A stretch of 64,000 bases of DNA from Cymodocea nodosa (taxonomy: Eukaryota > Streptophyta > Magnoliopsida > Alismatales > Cymodoceaceae), in the NCBI GenBank assembly GCA_036874045.1, contig CM072341.1:12846501-12910500 (forward strand), given 5' to 3'. Shown piece after piece: positions 10,501 to 21,689 of this stretch (the stretch's first letter is position 1; each line of letters begins with the position of its first letter). The notes under the pieces were generated by a model that saw only the letters and a list, made by a program, of their open reading frames with translations, was not told the origin of the DNA and did not search any database. The translations under genes and the position numbers were made by a program.

Positions 10501-11491
10501 TTTTTGATTTTCCGTTGATTTCAACGTTTTTTTTTACAAACATTGAAAAACAAACGTTATTTTAACATTTGTTTAACATACACGAACTTACAAAGCTTAG
10601 CCTGAATTGGCCCATAGGCCAACCTAGGCCCAACTCGAATCAACCCACGAACCAATTTGACCCAACCCAAATCGACTTGCGAGCTAACCTAGCCTACAAG
10701 CTTGCCCAACCCATGGGTTAATTTTCTAATATATTATAGTCCGACCTACAATGGTTCAACCTAATTGACAATTCTATGATGAAGTTAATATTTTTGATAT
10801 TTTCTCTTTCTTTTATAAAATATGAGGAATGTGAACACCAATAGAGTTGTCCTCTTCCAAAAATGATGAGAAGAAGGTGGGTGTCGACAAAGTCATTCTC
10901 TTCCCCTCCATTTTTCTTAAATCTTGAAAGTAATTATAAAACAAAAATGATAAGAGAAAGGTAGGCGCCAATGGAATCATCCTCTCCTCATTCCTTTTCT
11001 TGGATTCTTAAAATATATTAAGAAAGTGGGCACCAATGAAGTTGTCCTCGTAAGATAGCAACAAAATGAAAGATTGAAATTTTAAAGGTTTAAAATCAAT
11101 GGTAACGTAAATTTGCAAGTTATAAAAAAAAAGGACTATAACTAACATTAATAATATGTATATGGAATTTAGTTGAACTGAAAAGTTTGATTGAAAGACC
11201 TTTGTTAAGAAAATAATAATGAATAAATAGATAAATAAATATAATAATAATAATTTATAAATAAATTTTGGTTGAATAGAATTTTTTTTGGTCCAACCAA
11301 AGGTTTAAAAAAAGAAAATTTGATCAAATCGAAACTCCTTTGATTATTGATTAAAAATTATCCAAAAAAAGGAAAAAGAGAAACTCCTTTGTTTGACCAA
11401 AGGTTGTAAAATTGTATTTGAATATTTAAAATAGAATTAAAGGATTTAGCTATATAAAACATAAGTATTTAAGACATCAAGAATCAAAATA
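10501..11491. other. repeat-rich DNA left of element X
   Basis: 10590-10760 is richer in C/T, with repeated CCCAACC/GGCCTA-type words, as often found in the non-coding ends of plant hAT elements. 10805-11060 holds about four diverged copies of a GTGGGCGCCAATGAAGTCATCCTC motif. 11160-11490 is AT-rich degenerate repeat of the same type as 38031-42650. No gene. Confidence 0.45.
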
Positions 11492-11626
11492 TATTAGTTC
11501 TTTATTTACAGGTTAAGTTTTGATGATGAAAAACCTATGCCAATATTATTAGAAAAATGTTTCAAGACTTACTTTTAATTCTATAATTATTGCCTAGTTG
11601 GTTTATCTAGAATTATTCTTGCAAAT
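11492..11626 (+). repeat. 5' LTR of X, first part
   Basis: Matches the start of the 3' LTR at 36346-36480 (TTAAGTTTTGATGATGAAAA, then CCAATATTATTAG...TGCCTAGTTGG). The canonical TGTTGG start has decayed to TATTAG. It ends at the insertion of element A, where CAAAT forms one half of A's target duplication. Confidence 0.85.
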
Positions 11627-11634
11627 TGTTTGGA

Positions 11635-11697
11635 TCTCCAGCACGACACTAGAAAACTTGATTGGTTACCTAGCAATGTGCTAGAAAAACTTAGATT
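11635..11697 (-). other. two primer-binding-site-like copies outside the LTR of A
   Basis: TCCAGCACGACACTAGAAAACTTG and ACCTAGCAATGTGCTAGAAAAACTT are tandem relatives of element B's primer site and junction (CCTAGCAACGACGCCAGAAAACTT at 33325-33348). They lie between the LTR end and the target duplication, where a normal 3' LTR would simply end. Confidence 0.6.
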
Positions 11698-13738
11698 TGT
11701 TAACTTCTATTTTTACTTAGTTAATTTATCTTTATGTCTATATCACTGAATTCATTTTTAGAAGTAAACAAATAACCTTTCACACAAATTAGATATTAAT
11801 TCCAATTTGTATTTTAACTGCAAGTGCACAGTGTCTATTGTATTAGTATGCAAGTATAAGTCAATCTCATAAGGAATTGCTTAAGAATTGCGAACTATTT
11901 CGTTTTTAACAATCAAATTTATATATTCAATAAGCTCTCCGTTGAGTTACAGTTAACTCAACGAACATTCCTCATGGACTTAAGTTAACTCCACGAGCCT
12001 GTTTTTCCTATTTAATACTACTATTTACAAACGAATTTGGCCAACCATTAGGCGGTTCCATATATTGTAAATAACATCAATTAAGCTCTTTAATGTTAGT
12101 AAACATTGGATTTATCATTAGGCAATACTAACATTCAGATAATTCAAATAGTAACTATTAAAATCTTTAAGTCTTTTGAATGAACCAATTTCAGTAAATT
12201 ATAAAACTAAAATAAACATAAAACAATCACAACACTGACAAAGATAACATTAATCACAATACAAAACAAACAATACAATACTCAAATACAAAATATAAAC
12301 ACAGATAAGTTGTTTTTGGTATTTTTGTTTTGATATGAGCATGGAAATGGGCGAAAGGTGAAATGTAAAGTAATCTCAGTCGACATTAAATACTTCTGTC
12401 ACTATATGCGACGCGATTACACAACTGAAAATTAAACCACTTACAATTTTGTCTCCTCTCCCTATAGAATCGCAAGTTCAGAATTGCAAGATGATCTCCT
12501 CTTCAGCATACAGGCATCAACCCAAAGCCAAGGCTAGAAGCTTTACAATCTCTTGAAATATGAGTCAGCGCTTGATGAAAATGGCTTCCCTTCTCATGAC
12601 GTGATCACTCCTCACAGTGGTTGTCAAGCACTGTGTTTGGCTCAGAATCGACCCGACATCAGAAAAATATCCTCACAGACCTCCGATGGTTGGTGATTAT
12701 GGTAGTGGTGATGATGGTTAGTGTGGTACTTTAGAGAATTACCGACGCTGCCTGTAGAAAGCTCGGTGATCCTCCTCTACACACACTGGCCATACCCATC
12801 AGCCACCACATCGCTGCTTTTTTTCCTCTTTTCTTTTATATTTCTTCAGTGGTAACTGCTTCTACTTGAATGATCGGTTGGATTTCCTTCATTCATATCA
12901 ACGATGATGATTTCTTCTCCCTTCGACGAGTGAATTCCTACGTGATACGTGTGATCATGGTTTTTTTCTTCCAACTGTCTTGTTCCTGCAACTGCTACAG
13001 TAGCATATTAGAAAATAAATGGTCCGTGGAGTTACAGATAACTCGACGGACTTGCTTCGTTGATTTAACTATAAAGCATGTGCATAAATTTAACTATCCA
13101 ATGCTCAGGTGCATTTCAGATACTTACAAACTTAACTATCTGATGCATAGATGCATTTCAGATAGTTACAGACTTAACTATCCGATGCTTAGATGCATTT
13201 CGGATAGTTACAGATAACTCACCGATATATAACTTAAGTCAATCTTCTAGATCACGACATGTGTCATCAGCAGTTTTATAATAAAGAAATATTTCAGAGA
13301 GTTACAAGTCTAACTATCTGATGCCTAGATGCATTTTGGATAGTTAGAGATAACTCATCGAAAATCCACTTAAGTCATGCATTATGGTTTCGACACGTGT
13401 ACTTCAGGAAATAATAAAATATTCTTTTTAAAACATAACTGTTCAATAATTTAAACATAACTCTTTGGAACATTAAGCATAACTGTTCAGTACATTAAAC
13501 ATAACTATCCGAAATAATAGAAAATTCGGATACTTAAGAATTTCACAGCCTGCAATTTACTGACAGTTCAGAAATGCACTAAATTAACATTAATTCCTCG
13601 AAATTAAGTAGATTCTTTCATTAAAGCATATAATAATGCACTAATAACAAAATAGCTTAATTCTCATATGATAAGCTAAATATTATGCAATTAACCATCA
13701 TTTAACCGTTAATATTATGCACTTTTTCATTCTAAACA
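11698..13738 (-). repeat. LTR of element A, left copy (3' LTR by orientation)
   Basis: Co-linear with 26548-28543 over nearly its whole length, and with the LTR of C at 42771-44733. It ends (+ strand) CATTCTAAACA, so the - strand copy starts TGTTTAGAATG. A polypurine tract adjoins this end at 13739. It holds the CGTTGAGTTA palindrome family near 11940-11985 and 13022-13050, and three 42-bp repeats. A 115-codon frame (12870-13217) is a product of those repeats, not a gene. Confidence 0.9.
13091..13215. repeat. 42-bp tandem repeats (x3) within the A LTR
   Basis: Units start at 13091, 13133 and 13175. Each has the inverted repeat TAACTATCTGA / TCAGATAGTTA around a TGCAT-AGATGCAT loop. A diverged further copy lies at about 13311-13350, and related copies at 27915-28020 and 44200-44370 in the other LTRs. 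Confidence 0.85.
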
Positions 13739-13752
13739 CTCCCCCCATACCT
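13739..13752 (-). promoter_or_regulatory. polypurine tract adjoining the 3' LTR of A
   Basis: On the - strand the sequence reads GGTATGGGGGGAG directly before the LTR start TGTTTAG, which is the expected position for plus-strand priming. Confidence 0.75.
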
Positions 13753-14238
13753 AAATTTTGCTAGTCCCTTAGCAAACTAAGATCTAATTAATTGGTCTTT
13801 CTAAAAGTGCTAGAATTAATTCTTCCTTTTCTCTTCTATTCAGCATAAGAACTTGTATTATTATATAGATATTTTGTATGTTTCAGTAATATTGTTTTCT
13901 CCTCTTCAACCTGCAAATATACTTAGAATATATGCAAATTACATACAAAGTATATCATCATCACATAGGTGTTAATTTCATCATCTGTCATCCTAAATTT
14001 TTCAATAAGATTTCTAGAAGAAATTTCAACAACATACGAATCAAAGTACAATCCAATTCAATCTGATTAAGACAAGTAGAATAAAGAATTGTATCTTCAT
14101 AAAACAACTTCAAAAGTCAATTCTAGATTCATATTTCAGCAATTCTAGATAACATAAAATATACTCGATTCATAAGATATCTGTATTTCACAAAACACTT
14201 GTATCTTTTCAGAACAGTATATGTATTTTTGTACTTTA
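13753..14238. other. non-coding 3' region of element A
   Basis: AT-rich, no gene. It ends with the TTA target site of a MITE. Confidence 0.6.
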
Positions 14239-15234
14239 GGGCCTATTTGTGCACCTAGAATTTGAATTCCACAGAATTTGAATTCTACAGAATTTGATGG
14301 AAAGAATTCAAAATCTAGGTGTTTGTGCACATTTAGGAATTTGACATAAATTGAAATTTAGGTGTTTGTGCACATGACAGAATTGAATGGAATTGAACAG
14401 AATTGATTTTTAATAAAGTTAAGTAATGAATTAAAGTAATTATTGAAAATGTAATTAATCAAGAAATGAATTACTTACATTAATAAATGAACATATTATT
14501 AAATTAAATGTTTATATATCATTTATCAATTAATTAAGTATATCATTATATAAAATAAATCAAAAATTACAAAAATTGATAACTTTTTAGTTATAATACA
14601 TGTTTAAAACAATAAAAGGTTAATTATAAATTCTATATTCCTCGTAATGTAATAATAAATAACTTTTTTAAAAATATAATTATTATGAAGTGAATAAATG
14701 AAAGTAAATAATAAATAATTATTGAAATACTTTGATTATAAAAAAATATAATTTTGAACATTCTATTAGGTATAAATGACTTTTAAGACTTCGTTTGTGT
14801 TAGCCACAGAAAGTTAGGAAAATTATATAGTTTTTAAAATTTTGATATTATATATTAAATAATATAATAAATAAAATAATAATAATAATAATAAAATTAA
14901 ATAATATTTATGATTTTAATATTATAAATTAAATAATATTAATAATAATAAAATAATTAATATTTTATTTTTAATAAAAATAATATTAAAATAATTAATT
15001 AAATAAAAAATATTAACAATATATACTTCAACAGGCGAGGGTGAGCATTGAGCGATCTTTTCGAAAATGAATTCCGACCTTTTAGGTTTAGAATTCATTT
15101 TCCCAACCTTTACACATGATTGGAATTCAAATTCCCAAGGAATTTGAATTCCAAAATGCACAAACACCTCATGACTCGGAATCTGATAGAAAAAATTTTC
15201 AATTCCGTCAGATTCCGAGTGCACAAACCCCCCC
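14239..15234. mobile_element. Tourist/Harbinger-type MITE, 996 bp
   Basis: TTA target duplications (14236-14238 and 15235-15237) flank imperfect terminal inverted repeats. The left end starts GGGCCTATTTGTGCACC and GAATTTGAATTCC; the right end, read inward, starts GGGGGGGTTTGTGCACTCGGAATC. There are subterminal repeats of GAATTTGAATTCC and TAGGTGTTTGTGCACAT. The interior is AT-rich with no transposase. The right terminus closely resembles the ends of the Harbinger element at 4115-9840. It inserted into element A's 3' region. Confidence 0.85.
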
Positions 15235-15237
15235 TTA

Positions 15238-16471
15238 AAAGTTAATTTGACAAGCTTGAATCATACAAGAGCTTTCTAATGTACCCATGTAACAAACTTT
15301 CAGTGAACAATCCTAGATCTGATCAGGATCTTAGGTTGCCAGATTTCAAGAGTCCTTTTTTAGGTCAACAATCCTTACATACCTATCTGCTCAAGTACAA
15401 AAGTCTCATGATCAAACAAGTCAATAAACTCTCAAAGTTTTTTTTTTTTTTTGACAACACTATATATGTACGTATTTCATTAATACAGATGCAATAAAAC
15501 ACCAATCTAATATAGTCATGCTTCTATCATTTACTGAAAATATGAATCCATAACAATAAGCTCATACTTTTTCTGTAGTTTAATAAGATCTACACAAATC
15601 ATTCTACAAGTTTAATCAGTTAAATTAAATGTATCTTTAATCATATGTGTTTCATTTAATCTAGAATTCACATCTCAACTCTTTCAGGACTTCAGATAAT
15701 TTACTGATTTTTCATTAAGTACTCTGATTTCATTTTAAAAACGTGAAACTATTAAACTCATGAAATTCAGAGAAAACATAAGATAATATATCTAGATTTG
15801 CATAAATAATAAATTCTATAGCATCTTATATAGCCTTCTAAATATAACATTCAAGCAGTTACAGTTTATAAAAATTTTACAGTTTCAATTATCGAATAGT
15901 TACAGCAAGTTCATAAAAAAAAATTTCAATTTCCACAAAACTTTGCAGTACCATTTTAATTCCTTTAATTAACAAACTTACATGGCTGTTACTTTAATTA
16001 CCTCCCCCCCATACCTACATTTTGCATTGTCCTCAATGTAAAAGATTTGACAATAAATACGGTAATTGTAGCAGGCATGAATACAGTTTCGTTGATTTAG
16101 CACCTAACTCAACGAACAAGTTTAAATCTAAATTCAGGATAAGTAATCAGTTACATACCTTGTTTCGTTTGTATCTCCTTCTACATATTCTGATTTTTGA
16201 TTATGAAAAACTTTTTATTCATAGATAAAAACAGAATATATAACAAAATAACAGTTAACAGATATTGATAAATCAGTATCTTGTGTGGAACCCAGACTCC
16301 TATGCCTTTGGTGGCTCACAAGCAAGCCAGTTGGTTTCCTAACACAGATACCAACAAATTGGATTGATATTTTGTTTTTGTTTTTTTTTTTTTTATAAAA
16401 TAAACTAAAACTAAAATTTTTCTAAAAGTAAATATAGAAAACACACAACATTAAAAGCACAAAATCACAGC
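15238..16471. other. non-coding 3' region of A with second polypurine tract
   Basis: AT-rich and without a gene. At 16001-16030 the - strand reads GACAATGCAAAATGTAGGTAT then GGGGGGGAGG, the Athila-type internal polypurine signature. At about 16085-16125 lies a CGTTGA...TCAACGA palindrome remnant. A poly-T run is at 16380-16394. Confidence 0.55.
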
Positions 16472-17608
16472 TTAAGAACATGATTGAAAAGTAGAAACAA
16501 ATGAAATAAACGTGTCAATCCAAGCAAACTTTTTAGACATAATTCTTCTTGCTATTAATTCTGTTTTAATGCAGTTCGTGTTCCTTCTTAATTTGTAAAC
16601 TTGTAATATATTATCAATGTTAAATACAAGTGTATTACCACTAATGAAATGAAATGCAGAAAGGGATCCTTTTCGGTTCCAAGATAATGTAGTAGTTTCT
16701 ATTTCTACATCTATTTCAATATATTCCTCTTCCCACTTCCATTCATTTATATCTTTCATAATCCATATTTGAAATTTCATCAACTCATCCCACCATCTTA
16801 TCAGACATAAAGTAGGATCATCATATTCATTATACCACATCCCTATTTGAATTTTATCAAATTCTATAGATGGTGGTTTAGATATTTTTCTCGATATAGG
16901 CAAAATTTCTATATATTCATCATAACTATCTATGCTTATTATGTATAAATCATATCTAAATGCAACTGATATATCTGTGACTAGATATATATATCCATCA
17001 AGTATGACATGTATGCTGTTAATTAATGATTTTTGTCCTAGATATATCATAGTGTTTTCAGTCCAATATCTATTCAGAAAGTTATACACACTCAAGCATA
17101 AATCTTCATCCCAATTTCCTGTAGGTCTCCAATAATATAATTTTTCAGGAATGGTCGAATTTTTATCAGAAAATATTAAAGCCAACCCACAATTTTCAAT
17201 TGGTACTTCATATCTATTAGGTCTTCCTATATTCCATTCTTCTCTTGTGATAGGATTTCTAATCAAAATATCAGGTAATAAAATTGCATACCTTAGTTTG
17301 GTCCTGTATATAATTAATCATTCATCCATCCTCATAATATGATCTATTCCTTCTAATGTATTAGGTGGAATTCCAGTAGTTTCTTCCATATTCAGATATT
17401 CATGGCTAATTGAACTACGATTAAATGACTTCCATATGAACCCATCTCTAGTCTTAGTCATTTTTGCAACTTGTAGTCCATGAAAATATTTTTCTCTAAC
17501 ACAGTCTTTAATTTCCTTTGATACACAATACAACCTGCATAGATCTTTAGCTGACAAGTTACTTAGTACTTCCCTTAGTGCATCCAACAGTAATTGCATC
17601 AATTCCAT
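16472..17608 (-). pseudogene. F-box protein gene carried inside element A, one in-frame stop
   Basis: One - strand frame of 378 codons runs from ATG at 17608 to a stop at 16472-16474. It is broken only by TGA at 17318-17320; the frame on both sides is the same. Residues about 6-48 fit an F-box (LREVLSNLSAKDLCRLYCVSK, a tract bearing the expected Leu/Pro-like and CVSK pattern). Residues ~120 onward fit the F-box-associated/kelch-like region that begins ILIRNPITREEW, followed by Trp-rich beta-strand segments (YYWRPTGNW, WYNEYDDP, IRWWDEL). Such proteins recruit substrates to SCF ubiquitin ligases through SKP1. No intron is visible, which suggests a retro-copied or naturally intronless gene. It lies downstream of the gag ORF and upstream of the polypurine tract and 3' LTR, so it would be co-packaged in a full-length transcript. 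It could alternatively be an old host gene engulfed by insertions. Confidence 0.7.
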
Positions 17609-17669
17609 TTGTTGATTCTATATAACACAAACAAAAATTTTAGTAGAGATAAAAATTAACATAACTATT

Positions 17670-17745
17670 GCACACCCTCGTGGAGTTAGGGCATAACTCA
17701 ACGGACTAAGTTTGTTGAGTTAAGGACTAACTCTATGATACTTTT
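17670..17745. repeat. CGTTGAGTTA palindromic spacer between gag and F-box
   Basis: Contains CGTGGAGTTAGGGCATAACTC and TTGTTGAGTTAAGGACTAACTC, diverged inverted repeats of the family found in the LTRs. Confidence 0.7.
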
Positions 17746-17799
17746 AACTATAAATAAACTTATATATATATATAGTTACTTCAATTATACTACTTCATT

Positions 17800-19136
17800 C
17801 AGCTATCCTCCCAGAAAAGGTATCAATTTCATTAACAGTTCTATTGACAGGGTTAGGTATTGCTTGTATTGGTAATCCTCTAGTAAGTCTAACTTCCATT
17901 GATTCCTTCTGTTTAAGTGGTATGTTTCTATTCTGATTTTGAATTGCAGCATTTCTAAATACAAAATCTAGACGATTGTTTAATTGTTAGATTATCTTTT
18001 CTAATTTCTCTATTCTAGATCCTTGTTCAATTAATGCTTCATAACTTATATTCTTCTCATTTATATTTTCTCCTCCTTGGAAATTGTTGTTTCTCCAAGA
18101 TAAATTCGGGTGATTTCTCCAATTAGGATTATAAGAATTTCCAAAGTTATCTTTCTGGTTTCTAGCATAAATAATATCTAGATCATTAATGTTTGCATTC
18201 TTTTCTGCTAGCTTTTGATTTAATGATAACTCTTCTATTTTCTTTGTTAATTCAATTAATTTCACTTCAAGCATAGTACTTGAATCTATTTCATGCATTC
18301 CTCTTGGCAATATTCTTTTATCTGCAATAACTTCAGCCGAGTTTTCCCATTGTGTAGTTCTTTTTGCAAAGTTTTCTAAATATGCCCATGCTTCTTCACT
18401 ACATAGTTTCAGAAATTCATTTTGACAAGTAGATTCTAATAAAGATTTTGTTGAAACATTTATGCCTTCATAAATTATACCTATTAATTGTACTTTACTC
18501 ATTGCATGATGTGGACATTGAGTCAATAAATCTTTAAATCTTTTAAAATATTTCTAGAATGATTCACCCTATTTTTGGCTACATATTAATATTTCTTTTT
18601 TCTTTTTAATCGTTTGATGTGTTGGATAATATTTTTCTAGAAAAATAGAGCAAAATTCAGTCCATGTAGAAATTGAATCAGGCGACAGAGTATATAACCA
18701 TCTCTTAGCTGTCTTTTAAAGCAAAAGGAATATATCTAAGTTTAATAGCATCTATACTTATGTTCGGCATTTTCATCATTTAACAAACTTCGTTAAATTC
18801 TCTAAGGAAATAATAGGCATCCTCTCTTTCTAATCCATGAAAATGTGGCAATTGACTAATATAATTAGATTTCAGTTCAAACCTATCTCCCTCAAAGTTT
18901 GGCAATCGAATACATGAAGGTTCATCAACTAATTCAGGATACATAATTTCTCCTAATGGTTTTTCTACTAGAGTAGCCATATCTATGTTCTCTTTTAAAG
19001 AAAGGTTAGCTACACCTCTAAGGATTTCGTTAAAGTCCAGTTCAGAAAATGTTTCAGTATGCCTCTGTGTTGAATATTCCTGGGTAGGTGCTCTTACAAA
19101 TCGTTTAGTGCTAGGAGAATGAGTCCATGTGCTCAT
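17800..19136 (-). pseudogene. Ty3/gypsy gag capsid ORF, misplaced downstream of integrase
   Basis: Starting near 19136, the - strand encodes an Athila-type Gag N-terminus: IRLPNFEGDRFELKSNYI, then FHGLEREDAYYFLREF, the capsid core (retrotrans_gag) AKRWLYTLSPDSISTWTEF, ESF-KYFKRFKDLL, CPHHAMSKVQLI, EAWAYLENFA, and a C-terminal NPNWRNHPNLSW stretch. A one-base frameshift lies near 18718, and at least two stops occur around 18545-18570. No CCHC zinc knuckle is seen. Gag should precede protease and RT, but here it lies about 3 kb after integrase and after the env-position ORF. The proper gag position (26.5 kb) has only the gag-linker part. It may derive from a second element recombined into A. 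Confidence 0.8.
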
Positions 19137-19430
19137 AAATAAAATAGCAAACGATTAATAACATACTAGTCTGAAGCTTTCCATTCAGTAAATATTTGTT
19201 GACGGATGAAGTTGAATCAGCTGCTTCTTCTTCCAATTCCCCCAATGCATACTCCTTTCTTTTAAAAGTGCTAGTAATTCGTAAATAACATTCTATTTTA
19301 TATATATAATGCACATCCATAAAGTAAATAAATCTCGTTGCAAGAACGTGTCTTGCAACGTGTAGTGTGGTTCCTGTTTTTATAGGTACGTGTACCACTA
19401 CTAATTTCAAATTTTAGTAACCGCTAAGTC
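19137..19430 (-). other. leader upstream of the misplaced gag
   Basis: A 99-codon - strand frame (19410-19111) overlaps it but resembles no family. Treated as non-coding 5' sequence of the gag module. Confidence 0.4.
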
Positions 19431-19690
19431 GACGAAGTTTCGTTCGTGGTTAAAAGAATAACCGTTCTGCTTAATTCACGAACTAACCTCATTGAGTTAC
19501 AGATAACTCAATGGAACAACGTCGGTTATTGTTGCTAACTCCACGGACTAACTTCGTTGAGTTACAGTTAACTCAACGGAGTGACCTTATATTATATTAC
19601 CAACCTCGTGGAGTTAAGTTTAACTCAATGAACTTACTTCATTGAGTTAACACTTAACAACCTCTAAGTTTACTCCTCGTAAGTACCTCT
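19430..19690. repeat. CGTTGAGTTA palindromic spacer upstream of gag
   Basis: At least three inverted repeats: CATTGAGTTACAGATAACTC near 19491, TTCGTTGAGTTACAGTTAACTC near 19554, and CGTGGAGTTAAGTTTAACTC near 19608. Arms of 10-12 bp are separated by a few bases. Confidence 0.85.
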
Positions 19691-20104
19691 ATGTTTTTTT
19701 TTTCTCTCCTGCATTCTACTAACTGAAATAAAGTTAAATATATGTCATTAATGCAACATTCTAATCAAAATTTGTTTAAATCTGAACATTATATAAATAT
19801 TTAACTTGTAGTTCATTTCATGTCATGCAGAATTTACATTTTACTTTACAGCATGCAAATATTTTCAAGCATCTATTATTTAATCCTATCATTCAGCAAA
19901 CTGTAAATCTTTTTAAACATTCATGCATAATGTTTCATAAATTATATAACATTCAATATAGTTCATCCATTTCATCATTCTAAACACGCATGAAAAATAT
20001 ATCTGAAAAACATATATTCATTCATATAAATAAATTACAGTACAATCAAATCAGATATTTTTCATACAAATATATACAAGTACAAGTAGACAAACTATAC
20101 AATT
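19691..20104. other. AT-rich spacer in element A
   Basis: No gene or clear repeat. The composition is like the 3' untranslated regions of Athila-like elements. Confidence 0.5.
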
Positions 20105-21640
20105 AGCCTCTATTCCTAAGTTCATCTACTTCCTTCTAGAGTTTTTCTATTTGTTGCTCTAATTGTTATATCCTTTTTACAGCTCCAATAATGCCTCTAG
20201 AAGGTATAGATACTTCAACTACAGCATAATTTCTGTATTCTTTCACTGAAATGGTTCTTGATCTTATCCTTTTGGATGTCCATTTCGTGAAATCAATACA
20301 GTCTACCATCAATATAGGTATCAAATCTCCATAAAATAATTTCTTCTTTACAGACTTCATTTTGGATAGGAAGACTTGACACCAATTAATTTGAATTCTG
20401 TTCACAACTGCATAAGTGGCCCACTTGACAAATTGACTCAGTTTAATGTCATGGCCCTATCGTTGGTAGACATTTTTAATCAAAATGTTAGCTATCATGT
20501 GTGCTTTACCATTTAAATGCTTCAATCTATTTAATAATGGCACACCAGGATTGATAGCCAAACTGTCCTTGATTTCCTACTCTATCCATTCAACGATAGT
20601 TGTGCTTTCCAAAATTTCTTTTCCTTCATTCTTCAATCCAAAAATGTTGTGGAGAAGCTCTGGTGTTACCTATACATCAGCTTCCTCCATGTTGAAAATT
20701 AATTATCCTTCCTTTTCTCTTAAATTAGCATAGAAGCAGGGCACTAGATTTTCGTATATTGCATGCCCTTTCTACTGAGAAATAAATTGCAGTAGACCTT
20801 GGAACTCAAATAATTCCTTAATTTCTTGCATTCCGTCCCAATTTACTGGTCTACTGTATATGATATCATAACCCCTAATCTCTTGGTATTTATTATAAGC
20901 TTCCTGACTCCAAAAGTGTACTTCATTCAGAACTGTTGCTTCAGTCGGGTCAGGAATGTGACTTTGTTGTTCTAGAGTGGTTTGTTCTTGATCTTCCTCT
21001 TCCATAGGCTGAACTTGAACTTGCTAAAAATGTTCTACAGATTCCTAAACATTTACTTCTGCTTTTGTCTGTGGTGGTGAGCCAGTAGAACTCTCCACTC
21101 TGTCTTGAAGTGTTTCATTAAATTCGATCGAATCTACAAAGTCATTTTTGTCCATATGGCTTTGTTCAGTTTCTTGTTCATTATTTGTTCTTTCTTCTTC
21201 CTCCTGACTACCAATCTGCATTGTCACTATTCTTTCTGATTCTGTGGCAGATTGAGATGGAGTCATGGGCAAATCAACTTCTACCCTAATTTCTGTTTCT
21301 TCTTCTTATACAGGCTGCAGACTAATTTCAGCCTGTTTTTCTTCTTCTCTTTGCTTTTGCTACTGCTCCTACTCCTCCTTAGAGTCGAATAGCAAGTTTA
21401 CAAAAATTAGCTCTACAAGCCTTGTTGATATTGATACTTCAGATTTAATCTCCTCTCAATATTCAAGCACTATCTCTTTTCCTTTTCTTCTTCTGATTAA
21501 TTGTGCCTGATCTTCCTCTTCTACTTCTGAGATTAAATCTATAAACATAAGCTCTCCACGCCTTTGAGCCACAGGTACTGGCTCTTCCTGTTTAATTTTT
21601 TTAATATTTGCTGGATAATGCCCCCAAAACCCTAAGTTTT
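20105..21640 (-). pseudogene. env-position ORF: plant-specific transposon protein (Transposase_32-like)
   Basis: A - strand frame from about 21640 to 20105 is continuous apart from roughly eleven in-frame stops, mostly TAG. The N-terminal part is Glu/Gln-rich low complexity (EEEDQ, EEERTNNEQETEQ). The C-terminal half has the conserved plant pattern YNKYQEIRGYDIIYSRPV, VPCFYANLRE, LTPELLHNIFGL-type, NRLKHLNGKAHMIANI and VNRIQINWCQVFL. This domain is often annotated as a putative plant transposon protein and occurs downstream of integrase in Athila-like elements. Its function is unknown. A related ORF lies in X at 35018-35700. Confidence 0.65.
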
Positions 21641-21689
21641 AGTCTAAATAAGCCCTAAGTTTAGATGGGTAATCGGGTCATTTCCCATA

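Noticed and set aside
12870..13217. 115-codon frame with repeated LNYPMLRCISDSYR-like units
   Set aside because: It is the 42-bp LTR repeat read in frame; the copies at 27915 and 44200 do not keep the frame.
14922..15224. 100-codon - strand frame
   Set aside because: Lies inside the MITE and includes its terminal repeat; no family resemblance.
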